Assembly: GCA_014323765.1 (NCBI GenBank)
Contig: JACONM010000017.1
Location: 74,105 to 113,207, forward strand
DNA: 39,103 nucleotides
DNA from: Cellvibrionales bacterium
Lineage (GTDB): Bacteria > Pseudomonadota > Gammaproteobacteria > Pseudomonadales > GM7GCV1
Direction of reading: 5' to 3'
Both the position numbers and the translations under genes were made by a program. The notes under the pieces are model-generated. The model saw nothing but the letters and a program-made list of their open reading frames with translations. It was not told the DNA's origin and did no database searches. Positions 1 to 9,058 of this stretch are shown here, one piece after another. The number at the start of each line of letters is the position of its first letter. Positions within the stretch are counted from its first letter, which is position 1.

Positions 1-1
1 C

Positions 2-1483
2 CGCAAGGCCGCCGAGCAAGGAAATACCCGCGCCCAAGCCGCTCTGCAAGCCTTAGAACAGCCCACCCCCGCAGATCAAGCAGAGCAACAAACAGATCAA
101 GAGGATCCGCCCCCACAAAGTGCCCTAGACGCTACGCCGGATCAAGACCAAGACACCAACCAAGACCCGGACCAATATCAAGATCAATTTGAAGACCCCA
201 TCCCAGAGCTTCACCCGCCCCCCCAACCAACCGAGCAAGACGAAGAAGCCGAAGAGCAAAACACCCTAGGCAAGATGTACCAGTACGGCACCCAGGGCGC
301 AGAACAAGACCACGTCAAAGCCGCCGCCTGTTACCGCAAAGCCGCCGAGCTTGGCAGTGCCGCTGGGCAAAGCAACCTCGGCAACATGTACCAATACGGC
401 CAAGGTGTGGAACAAGACTATACGGAAGCCACCCACTGGTACCGCCAAGCCGCCGAGCAAGGCTATCCACGGGCGCAATTCAACCTCGCCCTGATGTACC
501 AATACGGCAAAGGCATCGACCAAGACCCCGCCGAAGCCGTCCGCTGGTACCGCCAAGCCGCCGAGCAGGGCAACGCCGAGGCGCAAAACGCCTTAGGGCG
601 AATGTGCCGAACCGGCCAAGCCGTCGAGCAAAACCACGCCGAAGCCGTCCACTGGTTCCGCACTGCCGCCGAACAGGGGCATGCCGAGGCGCAAAATAAC
701 CTAGGAAAAATGTACCGACTCGGCCAAGGCATCGAAAAGGATTACACCGAAGCCATGCACTGGTTCCGCGAAGCCGCCGAACAAGAAAACGCCGATGCGC
801 AAAACAACCTAGGAGTCATGTACCGGCGCAACAAAACCGCTGAAGACATGTCCGAGGCCATCCACTGGTTCCAAAAGGCAGCAGAGCAGGGCAACGCCGC
901 CGCCCAAAACAACCTAGGGGGACTGTACCAGCAAGGCCAGGGCGTTGAACAAGACCCCACAAAAGCGGCGCACTGGTACCGCCAAGCCGCTGAACAAGGC
1001 CATACCACTGCGCAAAACAACCTAGGCTGGCTATACCGAGACGGCAACGGCGTCGAAAAAGACTCGATCAAAGCCGCCCACTGGTTCCAAAAAGCGGCAG
1101 AACAGGGCAACGTTGCCGCGCAAATCCAATTAGGCAACATGTACCGGGACGGCAAAGGCGTAGAAAGAGACCACACCCAAGCCGCCCACTGGTTCCAAAA
1201 AGCGGCAGAACAGGGCGATGCCGGCGCCCAAAACCGGCTAGGAGTCATGTACCAACGCAACGAAGAAATGCAAGACTTCGCCCAAGCCGCCCACTGGTAT
1301 CACAAGGCAGCAGAGCAAGGCAACGCCGCCGCGCAAAACAACCTAGGCTGGATGTACCGGCAGGGCCAGGGTGTCTACCGCGACTACACAAAAGCCGCCC
1401 ACTGGTTCCGCCAAGCCGCCGAGCAGGGGCATCTCGCAGCGCAAAAAGCCCTGCAAAAATTAGAGGGATACAGCACCCGATAG
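2..1483 (+). CDS. Sel1-repeat (TPR-like) protein, 5' end outside the window
   Basis: The frame is open from the first bases of the window, so the gene starts upstream and the first internal ATG (275) is not its start. The first residues are the end of a Sel1 repeat (KAAEQG...AQAALQALEQ). A Gln/Asp/Pro/Glu-rich linker of about 70 residues follows, then eleven consecutive Sel1 repeats of 35-36 residues with the pattern NLGxMYxxGxGVxxDxxxAxxWxxxAAEQGxxxAQN, to the stop. Sel1 repeats form alpha-solenoids that mediate protein-protein contacts; the partner cannot be deduced. Two repeats are one residue short (YRRNKTAEDM, YQRNEEMQDF). No membrane segment is visible in this part. Confidence 0.9.
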   Translation, partial: RKAAEQGNTRAQAALQALEQPTPADQAEQQTDQEDPPPQSALDATPDQDQDTNQDPDQYQDQFEDPIPELHPPPQPTEQDEEAEEQNTLGKMYQYGTQGAEQDHVKAAACYRKAAELGSAAGQSNLGNMYQYGQGVEQDYTEATHWYRQAAEQGYPRAQFNLALMYQYGKGIDQDPAEAVRWYRQAAEQGNAEAQNALGRMCRTGQAVEQNHAEAVHWFRTAAEQGHAEAQNNLGKMYRLGQGIEKDYTEAMHWFREAAEQENADAQNNLGVMYRRNKTAEDMSEAIHWFQKAAEQGNAAAQNNLGGLYQQGQGVEQDPTKAAHWYRQAAEQGHTTAQNNLGWLYRDGNGVEKDSIKAAHWFQKAAEQGNVAAQIQLGNMYRDGKGVERDHTQAAHWFQKAAEQGDAGAQNRLGVMYQRNEEMQDFAQAAHWYHKAAEQGNAAAQNNLGWMYRQGQGVYRDYTKAAHWFRQAAEQGHLAAQKALQKLEGYSTR

Positions 1484-1564
1484 CCGTGGCGAGCAAATCG
1501 CTGCGCCTGCCCACGGCAAAAAATCCATACTTCGATTTGCCGCCCAACGACCCCAATCCGCGCC

Positions 1565-2389
1565 ATGGGCAAACTGATCGGCACCCTGCTCGGCGTTATC
1601 TTCAGTGGATTGCTGGGCCCATTCGGCTGGCTCGCCCCCCTGCTCGGCCTCTGGCTAGGCCACCAATACGACTGCCAAAAGCGCGATAAGAGCGGGGCGG
1701 GCTGGACGCGGACGCACTCGGATTCCCCCCGCTCCGCACAGGCGCAACAGCTCTTCTTCACCACCCTATTCCGCCTGCTCGGCCATCTCGCCAAAGCCGA
1801 TGGGCGGGTCTCGGAAGCGGAAATCGCACAAACCGAAGCCCTAATGCGGCAAACCGGCTTGGATGCCGCCCAACGCCGCGCCGCCATCCGCCTATTCCAA
1901 CAGGGCACCCACCCCAGCTTCGACCTGCCAGCCCAACTGCACGAATTCGCCGCCGGCTGCGGGCGCAATCCCGCCCCCAAAATCACCCTGCTACGCTACC
2001 TAATCGCCATGGCCTACGCCGATGGCACTCTAAGCCCCGCCGAACACCGCCTGCTGCACCAAGTGGCGGCCGCATTGGGCATACCGACCGCACTGCTCGA
2101 CCAGATGCTAAGCATGCTCGGTGCCCAAACCCAGTTCCGCCGCGAACAGCGAGCAGGACCCAAGGCCCGCCCGGCCCCCAACCAGCTCGACCTCGCCTAC
2201 CGCGCCCTAGGCGTCTCCCACACCGCCAGCGACCGCGAAATCAAAACCGCCTACCGCAAACTAATGAGCGAAAACCACCCCGACAAACTCATCGGCCAAG
2301 GCGTCCCCGAACAAATGGTCGCCCTAGCCACCGAACGCTCCAAAGAAATCAGCAAAGCCTACGACCTAATCCGCGCCGCCAGAAAATAA
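1565..2389 (+). CDS. djlA: DjlA-like membrane-anchored J-domain co-chaperone
   Basis: The protein has 274 residues, close to E. coli DjlA (271). The N-terminus is a hydrophobic hairpin-like segment (about residues 4-32, LLGVIFSGLLGPFGWLAPLL). A TerB-like helical domain follows (about 55-165, with ...LLGHLAKADGRVSEAEI and YADGTLSPAEHRLL), and a C-terminal J domain (about 205-274) carries the diagnostic HPD tripeptide in SENHPDKL. J domains stimulate the ATPase of DnaK; DjlA displays this domain on the cytoplasmic side of the inner membrane. The ATG at 1565 has no clear Shine-Dalgarno sequence. It lies 81 bp after the Sel1 gene, with no terminator seen between. Confidence 0.92.
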   Translation: MGKLIGTLLGVIFSGLLGPFGWLAPLLGLWLGHQYDCQKRDKSGAGWTRTHSDSPRSAQAQQLFFTTLFRLLGHLAKADGRVSEAEIAQTEALMRQTGLDAAQRRAAIRLFQQGTHPSFDLPAQLHEFAAGCGRNPAPKITLLRYLIAMAYADGTLSPAEHRLLHQVAAALGIPTALLDQMLSMLGAQTQFRREQRAGPKARPAPNQLDLAYRALGVSHTASDREIKTAYRKLMSENHPDKLIGQGVPEQMVALATERSKEISKAYDLIRAARK

Positions 2390-2457
2390 CCCCAAACCAA
2401 AACCAAAGACCGGTCACTGCACCCCGAATTCCCCGCCAAACCCCCCACCCAACAGGG

Positions 2458-2463
2458 TATGAT
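2458..2463 (+). promoter_or_regulatory. Possible -10 element upstream of etfBA
   Basis: A TATGAT hexamer lies 38 bp before the etfB start in the 111-bp djlA-etfB gap. No convincing -35 hexamer sits 16-18 bp upstream, so this is only a candidate. Confidence 0.3.
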
Positions 2464-2500
2464 GGCACCCCGCCCCTCTCGCCCCGCCTTGAGATAACCC

Positions 2501-3250
2501 ATGCAAATCCTAGTACCGGTCAAACGCGTCGTCGACTACAACGTCAAAGTACGGGTAAAGCCCGATGGCAGCGGGGTCGAGCTCGATAACGTAAAAATGG
2601 CCATCAACCCCTTCTGCGAAATCGCCGTAGAAGAAGCCCTGCGCATCAAGGAAAAAGGCCACGCCACCGAAGTGGTAGTCGCCTCCATCGGCCCCGCCCA
2701 CTGCCAAGAACAACTCCGCAGTGCCCTCGCCCTCGGTGCCGACCGCGCCATCCTAGTGCAAACCGACTCCACCCCCGAACCCCTCACCGTCGCCAAACTT
2801 CTCAAAGCCCTCATCGACCGCGAACAACCCGGCCTCTGCATCCTCGGCAAACAAGCGATCGACGGCGACAACAACCAAACCGGCCAAATGCTCGCCGCCC
2901 TCACTGGCTGGCCGCAAGCCACTTTCGCCTCCGAAGTAACACTCAATGACGACCAGGCCCAAGTAACTCGCGAAGTCGACGGCGGCATGCAAACCCTATC
3001 CCTCAAACTGCCCGCCATCATCACCACCGACCTGCGCCTAAACGAACCCCGCTACGCCGCCCTGCCCAACATCATGAAAGCCAAACGCAAGCCGCTCGCC
3101 ACCCTAACCCCCGAAGAATTGGGCATCCCCATCGAACACCGCCTCACCACCCTAAAAGTCGACCCCCCCCCACAGCGCAGCGCAGGAATCATGGTCGAAT
3201 CGGTCGATGCCCTGCTCGACAAACTAAAAAACGAAGCCAAAGTCCTCTAG
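2501..3250 (+). CDS. etfB: Electron transfer flavoprotein, beta subunit
   Basis: The 249-residue protein matches EtfB along its whole length: the N-terminus [20 protein letters not shown], the ...[18 protein letters not shown] segment, the [10 protein letters not shown] nucleotide-binding region (AMP in the family) and [17 protein letters not shown]. Together with EtfA it forms the FAD/AMP heterodimer that takes electrons from acyl-CoA and other dehydrogenases and passes them to ETF:quinone oxidoreductase. etfA follows 77 bp downstream, the usual order. No dehydrogenase gene lies next to it. Confidence 0.97.
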   Translation: MQILVPVKRVVDYNVKVRVKPDGSGVELDNVKMAINPFCEIAVEEALRIKEKGHATEVVVASIGPAHCQEQLRSALALGADRAILVQTDSTPEPLTVAKLLKALIDREQPGLCILGKQAIDGDNNQTGQMLAALTGWPQATFASEVTLNDDQAQVTREVDGGMQTLSLKLPAIITTDLRLNEPRYAALPNIMKAKRKPLATLTPEELGIPIEHRLTTLKVDPPPQRSAGIMVESVDALLDKLKNEAKVL

Positions 3251-3313
3251 GGAACCAAAATGCCCACCCCACCCACCACCGCGCTCCGGCCAAGCAGCCA
3301 AACAGCCAACAAT

Positions 3314-3320
3314 TGAGGAA
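3314..3320 (+). promoter_or_regulatory. Ribosome-binding site that fixes the etfA start
   Basis: TGAGGAA lies 7 bp before the ATG at 3328. It overlaps an upstream in-frame TTG (3313), which argues against that TTG as the start. Confidence 0.75.
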
Positions 3321-3327
3321 CTCAAAA

Positions 3328-4260
3328 ATGCCCAGCCTACTAATCGCCGACCACCAAAACACCGCCCTAGTCCCCGCCACCCGCAACGCCGCCACCGCCT
3401 GCGCCGCATTGGGCGAGGAAACGCACATCCTCATCGCTGGCCACGACTGCACCGCCGCCGCCGAATCCGCCGCCAAAATCGCCGGTATCACCAAAGTCCT
3501 AATCGCTGATTCCCCCGCCTACGCCCACCTGCTCGCCGAAAACACCGCCGCCCTCATCGCCCGCATCGGCTCCGCCTACCGCCACATCCTCATGCCCGCC
3601 ACCACCAACGGCAAAAACATCCTGCCCCGCGCCGCCGCCCTGCTCGACTCCTCCATGCTCTCCGACATCATCGCCATCAAATCGCCCGACACCTTCAAAC
3701 GCCCGATCTACGCCGGCAACGCCATCGCCACAGTGCAGGTCGCCGACGAGCGCATCCTGCTCAGCGTTCGCGCCACCGCCTTCGACCCCGCCGCCGAATC
3801 CACCACCGCCGCCCCCATCGAACCGATCGAAGCGGGCGAAGATTTGGGCATATCACGCTTCGAACGCGAAGAACTCAGCAAATCCGACCGCCCCGAGCTC
3901 ACCGAAGCCCGCGTGGTCATCTCCGGCGGCCGCGGCCTACAAAGCGGCGAAAACTTCCAACTGCTTTACGATCTGGCCGACAAACTAGATGCCGCCGTCG
4001 GCGCCTCCCGCGCCGCCGTCGATGCCGGCTACGTCGCCAACGACCTGCAAGTAGGACAAACCGGCCGCATAGTCGCCCCCCAACTCTACATCGCCGTCGG
4101 CCTATCCGGCGCCATCCAACACCTAGCCGGCATGAAAGAATCCAAAGTAATAGTCGCCATCAACAAAGACCCCGAAGCCCCCATTTTCCAAGTAGCCGAC
4201 TACGGCCTAGCAGCCGACCTATTCCAAGCCATCCCCGAACTAACCACCAAACTCCCCTAA
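3328..4260 (+). CDS. etfA: Electron transfer flavoprotein, alpha subunit
   Basis: With the ATG at 3328 the protein has 310 residues, the normal EtfA length, beginning [10 protein letters not shown]. The N-terminal domain runs to about residue 190. The C-terminal FAD domain contains [47 protein letters not shown] and [16 protein letters not shown], all hallmarks of ETF alpha. An in-frame TTG at 3313 would add five residues but lies on the ribosome-binding site, so the ATG is preferred. It is co-transcribed with etfB by position and forms the heterodimeric electron carrier with it. Confidence 0.97.
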   Translation: MPSLLIADHQNTALVPATRNAATACAALGEETHILIAGHDCTAAAESAAKIAGITKVLIADSPAYAHLLAENTAALIARIGSAYRHILMPATTNGKNILPRAAALLDSSMLSDIIAIKSPDTFKRPIYAGNAIATVQVADERILLSVRATAFDPAAESTTAAPIEPIEAGEDLGISRFEREELSKSDRPELTEARVVISGGRGLQSGENFQLLYDLADKLDAAVGASRAAVDAGYVANDLQVGQTGRIVAPQLYIAVGLSGAIQHLAGMKESKVIVAINKDPEAPIFQVADYGLAADLFQAIPELTTKLP

Positions 4261-4414
4261 CCCCAGCAACCCCGGCCCCACACCGTCAATACCTCCAGCA
4301 AGCCCGCAACATATCGACAGCATCTTAGGATAGCCCCAAATCTGATTGGTATCCGGAGACGCCCACTCCTGAATTTCCTCAATTCCGCTAGATGCGCCTG
4401 CCTGCCACTAGCAG

Positions 4415-4443
4415 TTGCAAACCCCTCCCGTTCCCCCTATCAT
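4415..4443 (+). promoter_or_regulatory. Sigma-70-type promoter for the rpsF operon
   Basis: TTGCAA (4415-4420) and TATCAT (4438-4443) are separated by exactly 17 bp in the 282-bp gap after etfA. It would give a leader of about 90 nt before rpsF. Confidence 0.6.
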
Positions 4444-4450
4444 CCGCACC

Positions 4451-4520
4451 TGAAGCCCCCGCTTCAAACTCCTTGCCTCACCGCCCTCTGAATCCCTCCG
4501 AATCAGAGCCTGCGGAAGGC
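4451..4520 (+). promoter_or_regulatory. Structured leader of the rpsF operon (possible S6:S18 autoregulatory site)
   Basis: Three short hairpins lie in series before the rpsF ribosome-binding site: TGAAGC/GCTTCA with a CCCC loop (4451-4466), CTCTGA/TCAGAG (4486-4508) and GCCT/AGGC (4508-4520). In many bacteria the rpsF leader binds the S6:S18 complex for feedback control. The hairpins are seen; their equivalence to that motif is inference. Confidence 0.35.
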
Positions 4521-4542
4521 TACCAACTCACGAGGAGCCATA

Positions 4543-5478
4543 ATGCGCCACTACGAAATTGTGTTTGTGGTCCACCCGGACCAAAGCGAACAAGTGCCGA
4601 GCATGATCGCCCGCTACCGCAAAGCGATCACCGCCGACGGCGGCAGCGTCCACCGGCTGGAAGACTGGGGCCGCCGCCAGCTGGCCTACCCCATCCAAAA
4701 AATCCACAAGGCGCACTACGTCCTGCTGAACGTCGAATGCACCGCCGAGGCCCTAGCCGAGCTCACCACCAACTTCCGCTACAACGATGCGGTGCTGCGC
4801 AACATGGTCATCAAGCGCAGCGGCCCAGAGGTCGGCGAATCCCTGATCATGCAAGCCGAGCGCGAGGAAAAAGAGCGTGAAGCCGAACGTGCCGCCGCCC
4901 TGCAAGCCCGAGCCGCCGAACGCGCCGCCGCCGAGGCCGACTCAGCAGAGCCGGGCGAAGCTGAAGAAGGCGATAAGGCCGATCAAGACCAGGCAGAAGC
5001 CGCCGCCGAGACAGAGCCCAAACCAGAAGCCAAGCCCTCAAAAACCAAACCCCCAAAGACCAAACAAAAGCCCAGCCCCAAACCCAAAACCGCCGAACAA
5101 CCCGACTCGGAAACCGCCGCCGCCAAACCGGAGCAAGCCGAATCGGCAAAAACGGCGACCGACGCCGAAGCTGAAACAGAACCGGAACCAACCACCCCCC
5201 CTGAGACCGCCCCACCCGCCGCCGAATCACAGCCAGACTCTCAACCAAAACCGCAACCAGAATCAAAACCAGAACCGCCCGCCACTGAATCCCCCCCAGA
5301 ATCAGAAGATCCACCCACCGCCACCGAATCCGCCCCAGAACAGCCAGAAACACCACCCCCACCCACCACCGAATCCCCACCCGACTCCGAATCCGCCCCG
5401 CCAGATCCCCCCGCCGAATCCATCTCAGAAGCCGATTCCACCCAATCCCCCCCCAAACCCACCAAGGAGCAAAAATAA
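4543..5478 (+). CDS. rpsF: Ribosomal protein S6 with a very long low-complexity C-terminal tail
   Basis: Residues 1-104 are a normal bacterial S6 ([14 protein letters not shown]..., [34 protein letters not shown]), which binds 16S rRNA as a dimer with S18 in the 30S platform. Family proteins usually have 95-135 residues; this one has 311. Residues 105-311 form a charged [14 protein letters not shown] stretch followed by about 180 residues made almost only of Pro, Glu, Ser, Thr, Ala, Lys, Gln and Asp. The frame is trustworthy because its stop overlaps the rpsR start (TAATG) and the rpsR ribosome-binding site lies in its last codons. A GAGGAG precedes the ATG by 5 bp. No priB lies between rpsF and rpsR. 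Confidence 0.93.
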   Translation: MRHYEIVFVVHPDQSEQVPSMIARYRKAITADGGSVHRLEDWGRRQLAYPIQKIHKAHYVLLNVECTAEALAELTTNFRYNDAVLRNMVIKRSGPEVGESLIMQAEREEKEREAERAAALQARAAERAAAEADSAEPGEAEEGDKADQDQAEAAAETEPKPEAKPSKTKPPKTKQKPSPKPKTAEQPDSETAAAKPEQAESAKTATDAEAETEPEPTTPPETAPPAAESQPDSQPKPQPESKPEPPATESPPESEDPPTATESAPEQPETPPPPTTESPPDSESAPPDPPAESISEADSTQSPPKPTKEQK

Positions 5479-5708
5479 TGGCCCGCTTTACCTCCCGCCG
5501 CCGCAAATTCTGCCGCTTCACCGCCGAGGGAATCGAGCACATCGATTACAAAGACCTCGACCTGCTCAAGCAATACATCAGCGAAAACGGCAAGATCGTC
5601 CCCAGCCGCCTCACCGGCACCAAGGCGCGCTACCAACGCCAGCTGGCCACCGCCGTCAAACGCGCCCGCTATCTGGCCCTGCTGCCCTACACCGACAACC
5701 ACAGCTAG
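5478..5708 (+). CDS. rpsR: 30S ribosomal protein S18
   Basis: The 76-residue protein has the usual S18 features: Arg-rich N-terminus [18 protein letters not shown], then [23 protein letters not shown] and [20 protein letters not shown]. It partners S6 on the 30S platform. Its ATG shares one base with the rpsF stop (TAATG), with AAGGAG at 5464-5469, so translation is coupled to rpsF and its unusual tail. Confidence 0.98.
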   Translation: MARFTSRRRKFCRFTAEGIEHIDYKDLDLLKQYISENGKIVPSRLTGTKARYQRQLATAVKRARYLALLPYTDNHS

Positions 5709-5717
5709 GAGCCCCCC

Positions 5718-6167
5718 ATGCAAGTGATTCTGCTGGAAAAAATCGGTCGCCTCGGCACCATCGGCGACCAAGTGCAAGTGCGCGCCGGCTACGGGCGCAA
5801 CTACCTACTACCGCAGGGCAAGGCAGTCGCCGCCACCGCCGTCAACATCGCCAAATTCGAACAGCAACGCGCCGAGCTAGAAGCCGCCGCCGCCGACAAG
5901 CTCACCGCCGCCCAAGGCCGCGCCAAGCTGATCGACGCCCTCGGACCCATCCAGGTCCACGCCAACGCCAGCGATGAAGGCCGCCTATTCGGCTCGGTCG
6001 GCACCCGAGAAATCGCCGCGGCCCTCACCGCCGCTGGCCAAGAGGTCCACAAAGCCGAGGTCCTGTTACCCGATGGCGTCATCCGCCAGACCGGCGAATA
6101 CAAAGTCGACCTGCAGCTACACTCCGATGTAGTGCAGCCCATCACCCTGCTAGTCGAATCCGAGTAG
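5718..6167 (+). CDS. rplI: 50S ribosomal protein L9
   Basis: The 149-residue protein has the typical L9 layout: an N-terminal domain beginning [19 protein letters not shown] and containing the [13 protein letters not shown] signature, a long connecting helix (about 40-75), and a C-terminal domain with [15 protein letters not shown]9 sits at the base of the L1 stalk and affects reading-frame maintenance. It follows rpsR after 9 bp, preceded by AGGAGCC, in the conserved S6-S18-L9-DnaB order. Confidence 0.98.
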   Translation: MQVILLEKIGRLGTIGDQVQVRAGYGRNYLLPQGKAVAATAVNIAKFEQQRAELEAAAADKLTAAQGRAKLIDALGPIQVHANASDEGRLFGSVGTREIAAALTAAGQEVHKAEVLLPDGVIRQTGEYKVDLQLHSDVVQPITLLVESE

Positions 6168-6210
6168 CCGCCCGCCGCCAGACCCCCGGCGAATTCAATA
6201 AACCCCCGCC

Positions 6211-7626
6211 GTGTCCGCCCCTCCGGCCCCCAGCCCGCCGCCCCCCGAGCCCGATTCCCGCAGCACCGGCGCACTGCCGCATTCCATTGAAGCCGAGGTC
6301 GCCCTACTCGGCGGTCTGATGCTGGCCGGTACCAGCACCTACGATGAGATCGCCGACCAAGTGCGAGCGGCGGATTTTTACGACTCCCGCCATCGGCTGA
6401 TTTTCGCCTGCCTAGAACGCCTCGCCGAGCGGCAACAACCCTACGACCCGATCACCGTCTGCGACGACCTAAACGCCCGCAACGAGCTCGGCAAGGCCGG
6501 CGGCTCCCGCTACGTCGCCGAGCTCGCCGCCAACACCCCCAGCGCGGCCAATGTGAAAGCCTACGCCAGCATCGTCGGCGAGCGCGCCCTGCTCCGCCAG
6601 CTGATCGGCGCAGCCGGCGGCATCATCCGCCGCAGCCAAAACCCCGCCGGCGAAGATGCCAAGGCCCTCATGTCCGCCGCCGAACAGAGCCTGATCGACA
6701 TCGCCGAAGGCCGCCCCCGCGAGCAGGGCGCGAAGGACATAGACGCCCTGGTCACCGAAGTCCTTGAACACATCGACGAGCTCAAAGATTCCGCCGACGG
6801 CATCACCGGCATCCCCAGCGGCTTCAGCGAACTCGACAGCAAAACCCTCGGCTGGCAACCCGGCGAGCTGATCGTCGTCGCCGCCCGCCCCGGCATGGGC
6901 AAAACCGCCCTCGCCCTCAATATGGTGGAATCCGCACTGCTAAACACCGACCAACCCGTGCTGCTGTTCAGCATGGAAATGCGCGCCGAAGAATTGGTCA
7001 TGCGCCTGCTCGCCTCGCTCGGCAAAATCCCCCTGAAAAGCCTCCGCAGCGGCACACTGACCGACGCGCACTGGACGCGCCTAGAAAACGCCAGCAACCA
7101 GCTCAACGGCACCCCGCTGCTCATCGATGGCACCGCCAACCTCACCCCCGCCGACCTACGCCTCCGCATCCGCCGCCTAGAGCGCGAACATGGCCCGCCC
7201 GGGCTGGTGGTGGTCGACTATTTGCAGCTAATGACCACCACCCGCCGCGCCGAAAACCGAGTGCAAGAGATCACCGAAATTTCCCGCGCACTCAAGCAGC
7301 TGGCCCTAGAATTCAGCTGCCCGCTAATCGCCCTATCACAGCTCAACCGCGCCGTAGAACAACGCCCCAACAAACGCCCCAACAATTCCGACCTGCGCGA
7401 ATCCGGTGCCATCGAACAAGACGCCGACCTAATCCTGTTCATCTACCGCGACGAATACTACGACGAAGACAGCGAACAAAAAGGCATCGCCGAGATCAAA
7501 ATCGGCAAGCAACGCAACGGCGAGACCGGCATGATCCGCCTCCAATTCGATGCCGAATACCCCCGCTTCAATAACCTAGCCCCCGACTACCAAACCGCCG
7601 ACTACGATTCAGACGGCCCCCACTAA
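6211..7626 (+). CDS. dnaB: Replicative DNA helicase DnaB
   Basis: The 471-residue protein has the DnaB N-terminal domain (PHSIEAEVALLGGLML, about residues 22-125) and the RecA-like C-terminal ATPase domain with Walker A ARPGMGKT (about residue 225), the FSMEM segment, Walker B VVVDYLQLM and the ALSQLNRAVEQRPNKRP motif. DnaB is the hexameric helicase at the replication fork. The start is GTG at 6211 after a weak leader. The first ~20 residues are Pro/Ser-rich, and no ATG is available before the conserved PHSIEAE. It lies 43 bp after rplI, in the same cluster. No intein interrupts the P-loop. Confidence 0.97.
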   Translation: MSAPPAPSPPPPEPDSRSTGALPHSIEAEVALLGGLMLAGTSTYDEIADQVRAADFYDSRHRLIFACLERLAERQQPYDPITVCDDLNARNELGKAGGSRYVAELAANTPSAANVKAYASIVGERALLRQLIGAAGGIIRRSQNPAGEDAKALMSAAEQSLIDIAEGRPREQGAKDIDALVTEVLEHIDELKDSADGITGIPSGFSELDSKTLGWQPGELIVVAARPGMGKTALALNMVESALLNTDQPVLLFSMEMRAEELVMRLLASLGKIPLKSLRSGTLTDAHWTRLENASNQLNGTPLLIDGTANLTPADLRLRIRRLEREHGPPGLVVVDYLQLMTTTRRAENRVQEITEISRALKQLALEFSCPLIALSQLNRAVEQRPNKRPNNSDLRESGAIEQDADLILFIYRDEYYDEDSEQKGIAEIKIGKQRNGETGMIRLQFDAEYPRFNNLAPDYQTADYDSDGPH

Positions 7627-7654
7627 ACCCCAGTTCCACCAAGCCCCGCTAAAA

Positions 7655-8515
7655 ATGCCCCTCCAAATCCACCGCCAAATCCGCCCGCTACGCGCCCAGC
7701 TACACCGCGCCCGCGAGCAAGGCCAGCGCATCGCCCTAGTCGCCACCATGGGCAATCTGCATGAAGGCCACCTCGGCTTGCTGCGCCTAGCCCAAGAACA
7801 CGCCGAGCAAGTGGTCGCCAGCATCTTCGTCAACCCACTGCAATTCGGCTTAAATGAAGACTGGGACCAATACCCGCGCACCTTCGAGTCCGATGTCGAA
7901 AAGCTAGATGCCGCCGGCTGCCACCAGCTATTTTGCCCGCCGGACGCCGAGATGTACCCCAACGGGCAGGCGCAGCAAACCCGCGTGATCTGCGAGGGCC
8001 TCACCGACATCCTCTGCGGGGCCAGCCGCCCCGGCCACTTCGCCGGCGTCACCACAGTGGTCGCCAAACTACTAAACATCGTCGCCCCAGAAGTCGCCAT
8101 CTTCGGCGAAAAGGACTGGCAACAGTTAGCCCTCATCCGCCGCATGGTCGCCGACCTGTGCATACCGGTCAAAATCCTCGGAGCCCCGGTAGCGCGCGCC
8201 GCAGACGGCCTAGCCCTGAGCTCGCGCAACAGCTTCATCACCCCCGAAGAACGCCCACGGGTACGCCAGCTGCACGACTCACTGTGCTGGATAAAAACGC
8301 AAATCGAAGCCGGCAACCGCGATTTCGCCGCCCTAGAAACCGCCGCCCGCCACCAGATCGAACAAGCCGACCTGCGCCCGGACTACATCGCCATCCGCGC
8401 AGCCAGCAGCCTCGCCCCCCCGTCCCCCGCCGAGCGCAATTTGGCTATACTCGGAGCCCTCTTCACCCGCGCCGCCCGCCTCATCGACAACGTCCAGGTC
8501 CACCTGAAGGACTAA
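7655..8515 (+). CDS. panC: Pantothenate synthetase
   Basis: The 286-residue protein matches PanC (usual length ~283): the HIGH-like ATP-binding motif in [10 protein letters not shown] (residues 31-40), IFVNPLQFG, the pantoate-binding stretch [25 protein letters not shown] and the LSSRN motif. It condenses pantoate and beta-alanine with ATP to give pantothenate, the coenzyme A precursor. It is followed 20 bp later by panD, which supplies beta-alanine, so the pair forms a small pathway unit. The spacer holds a short direct repeat, CCTGAA(G/A)GACTA, that spans the panC stop. Confidence 0.97.
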   Translation: MPLQIHRQIRPLRAQLHRAREQGQRIALVATMGNLHEGHLGLLRLAQEHAEQVVASIFVNPLQFGLNEDWDQYPRTFESDVEKLDAAGCHQLFCPPDAEMYPNGQAQQTRVICEGLTDILCGASRPGHFAGVTTVVAKLLNIVAPEVAIFGEKDWQQLALIRRMVADLCIPVKILGAPVARAADGLALSSRNSFITPEERPRVRQLHDSLCWIKTQIEAGNRDFAALETAARHQIEQADLRPDYIAIRAASSLAPPSPAERNLAILGALFTRAARLIDNVQVHLKD

Positions 8516-8535
8516 GCCCGCCTGAAAGACTAGCC

Positions 8536-8916
8536 ATGCTCACCCGAATGCTCAAAGCCAAGCTGCACACAGCGACCGTAACCCACGCCGAGCTGCACTA
8601 CGATGGCTCCTGCGCCATCGATGCCCACCTGCTCCAAGCCGCCGGCATGCGCGAGTTCGAATCCATCGACATCTACAACATCACCAACGGCACCCGCCTC
8701 AGCACCTACATCATCCAAGCAGACCCCGGTTCCGGCATCATCTCAATGAACGGTGCCGCCGCCCGCCACGCCCAAGTCGGCGACCGCCTAATCATCGCCA
8801 CCTACGCCCAACTCACCGAAGCAGAACTAAAAACCCACCGCCCCCAACTAATCTACCTAGACCAAAAAAACACCATAACCCGCACCAACCAATCCATCCC
8901 ACCCCAAGCCGCCTAG
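8536..8916 (+). CDS. panD: Aspartate 1-decarboxylase proenzyme
   Basis: The gene encodes 126 residues starting at the ATG at 8536 ([20 protein letters not shown]), the normal PanD length. The same frame stays open far upstream inside panC, but that extension has no relation to PanD. The self-processing site is visible as Gly24-Ser25 in YDGSCAID; cleavage there generates the pyruvoyl cofactor. [12 protein letters not shown] and [12 protein letters not shown] are also conserved. PanD converts aspartate to beta-alanine, the second PanC substrate. Confidence 0.96.
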   Translation: MLTRMLKAKLHTATVTHAELHYDGSCAIDAHLLQAAGMREFESIDIYNITNGTRLSTYIIQADPGSGIISMNGAAARHAQVGDRLIIATYAQLTEAELKTHRPQLIYLDQKNTITRTNQSIPPQAA

Positions 8917-8941
8917 GCACTATCGACACTAGGCGGTGCCT
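8910..8941 (+). terminator. Weak stem-loop after panD
   Basis: CGCCTAG (8910-8916) can pair with CTAGGCG (8929-8935); alternatively AGGCAC (8915-8920) pairs with GTGCCT (8936-8941). Only TTT follows, so termination efficiency is doubtful. Confidence 0.35.
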
Positions 8942-8998
8942 TTCGCAAGGTCAGGTTGTGAATCAAGATTCTCTTAGAGTAAGCCCCTTAAAAATATC

Positions 8999-9026
8999 TT
9001 GAATCCCCCTGTCCGCTTGCTAGAAT
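8999..9026 (+). promoter_or_regulatory. Sigma-70-type promoter for comEA
   Basis: TTGAAT (8999-9004) and TAGAAT (9021-9026) are separated by 16 bp and end 32 bp before the comEA ATG. Confidence 0.6.
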
Positions 9027-9058
9027 TGCCATCGAATTTACACACTGAGGATATCGCC

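Noticed and set aside
275-1483. Sel1 protein as a complete 402-residue gene starting at 275
   Set aside because: The frame is open to the window start and already encodes a Sel1 repeat end there, so the ATG is internal.
4847-5777. Long open frames on - opposite the rpsF tail
   Set aside because: Low-complexity DNA leaves several frames open; no start signal or family match, and the + frame is fixed by coupling to rpsR.
4877-5977. 366-codon open frame (+) overlapping rpsF, rpsR and rplI
   Set aside because: The A/C-rich, T-poor DNA lacks stop codons by composition; it overlaps three certain genes and its product is Pro/Arg/His junk.
7933-8535. N-terminal extension of panD
   Set aside because: It lies within panC in another frame and has no similarity to PanD; the normal 126-residue PanD starts at 8536.
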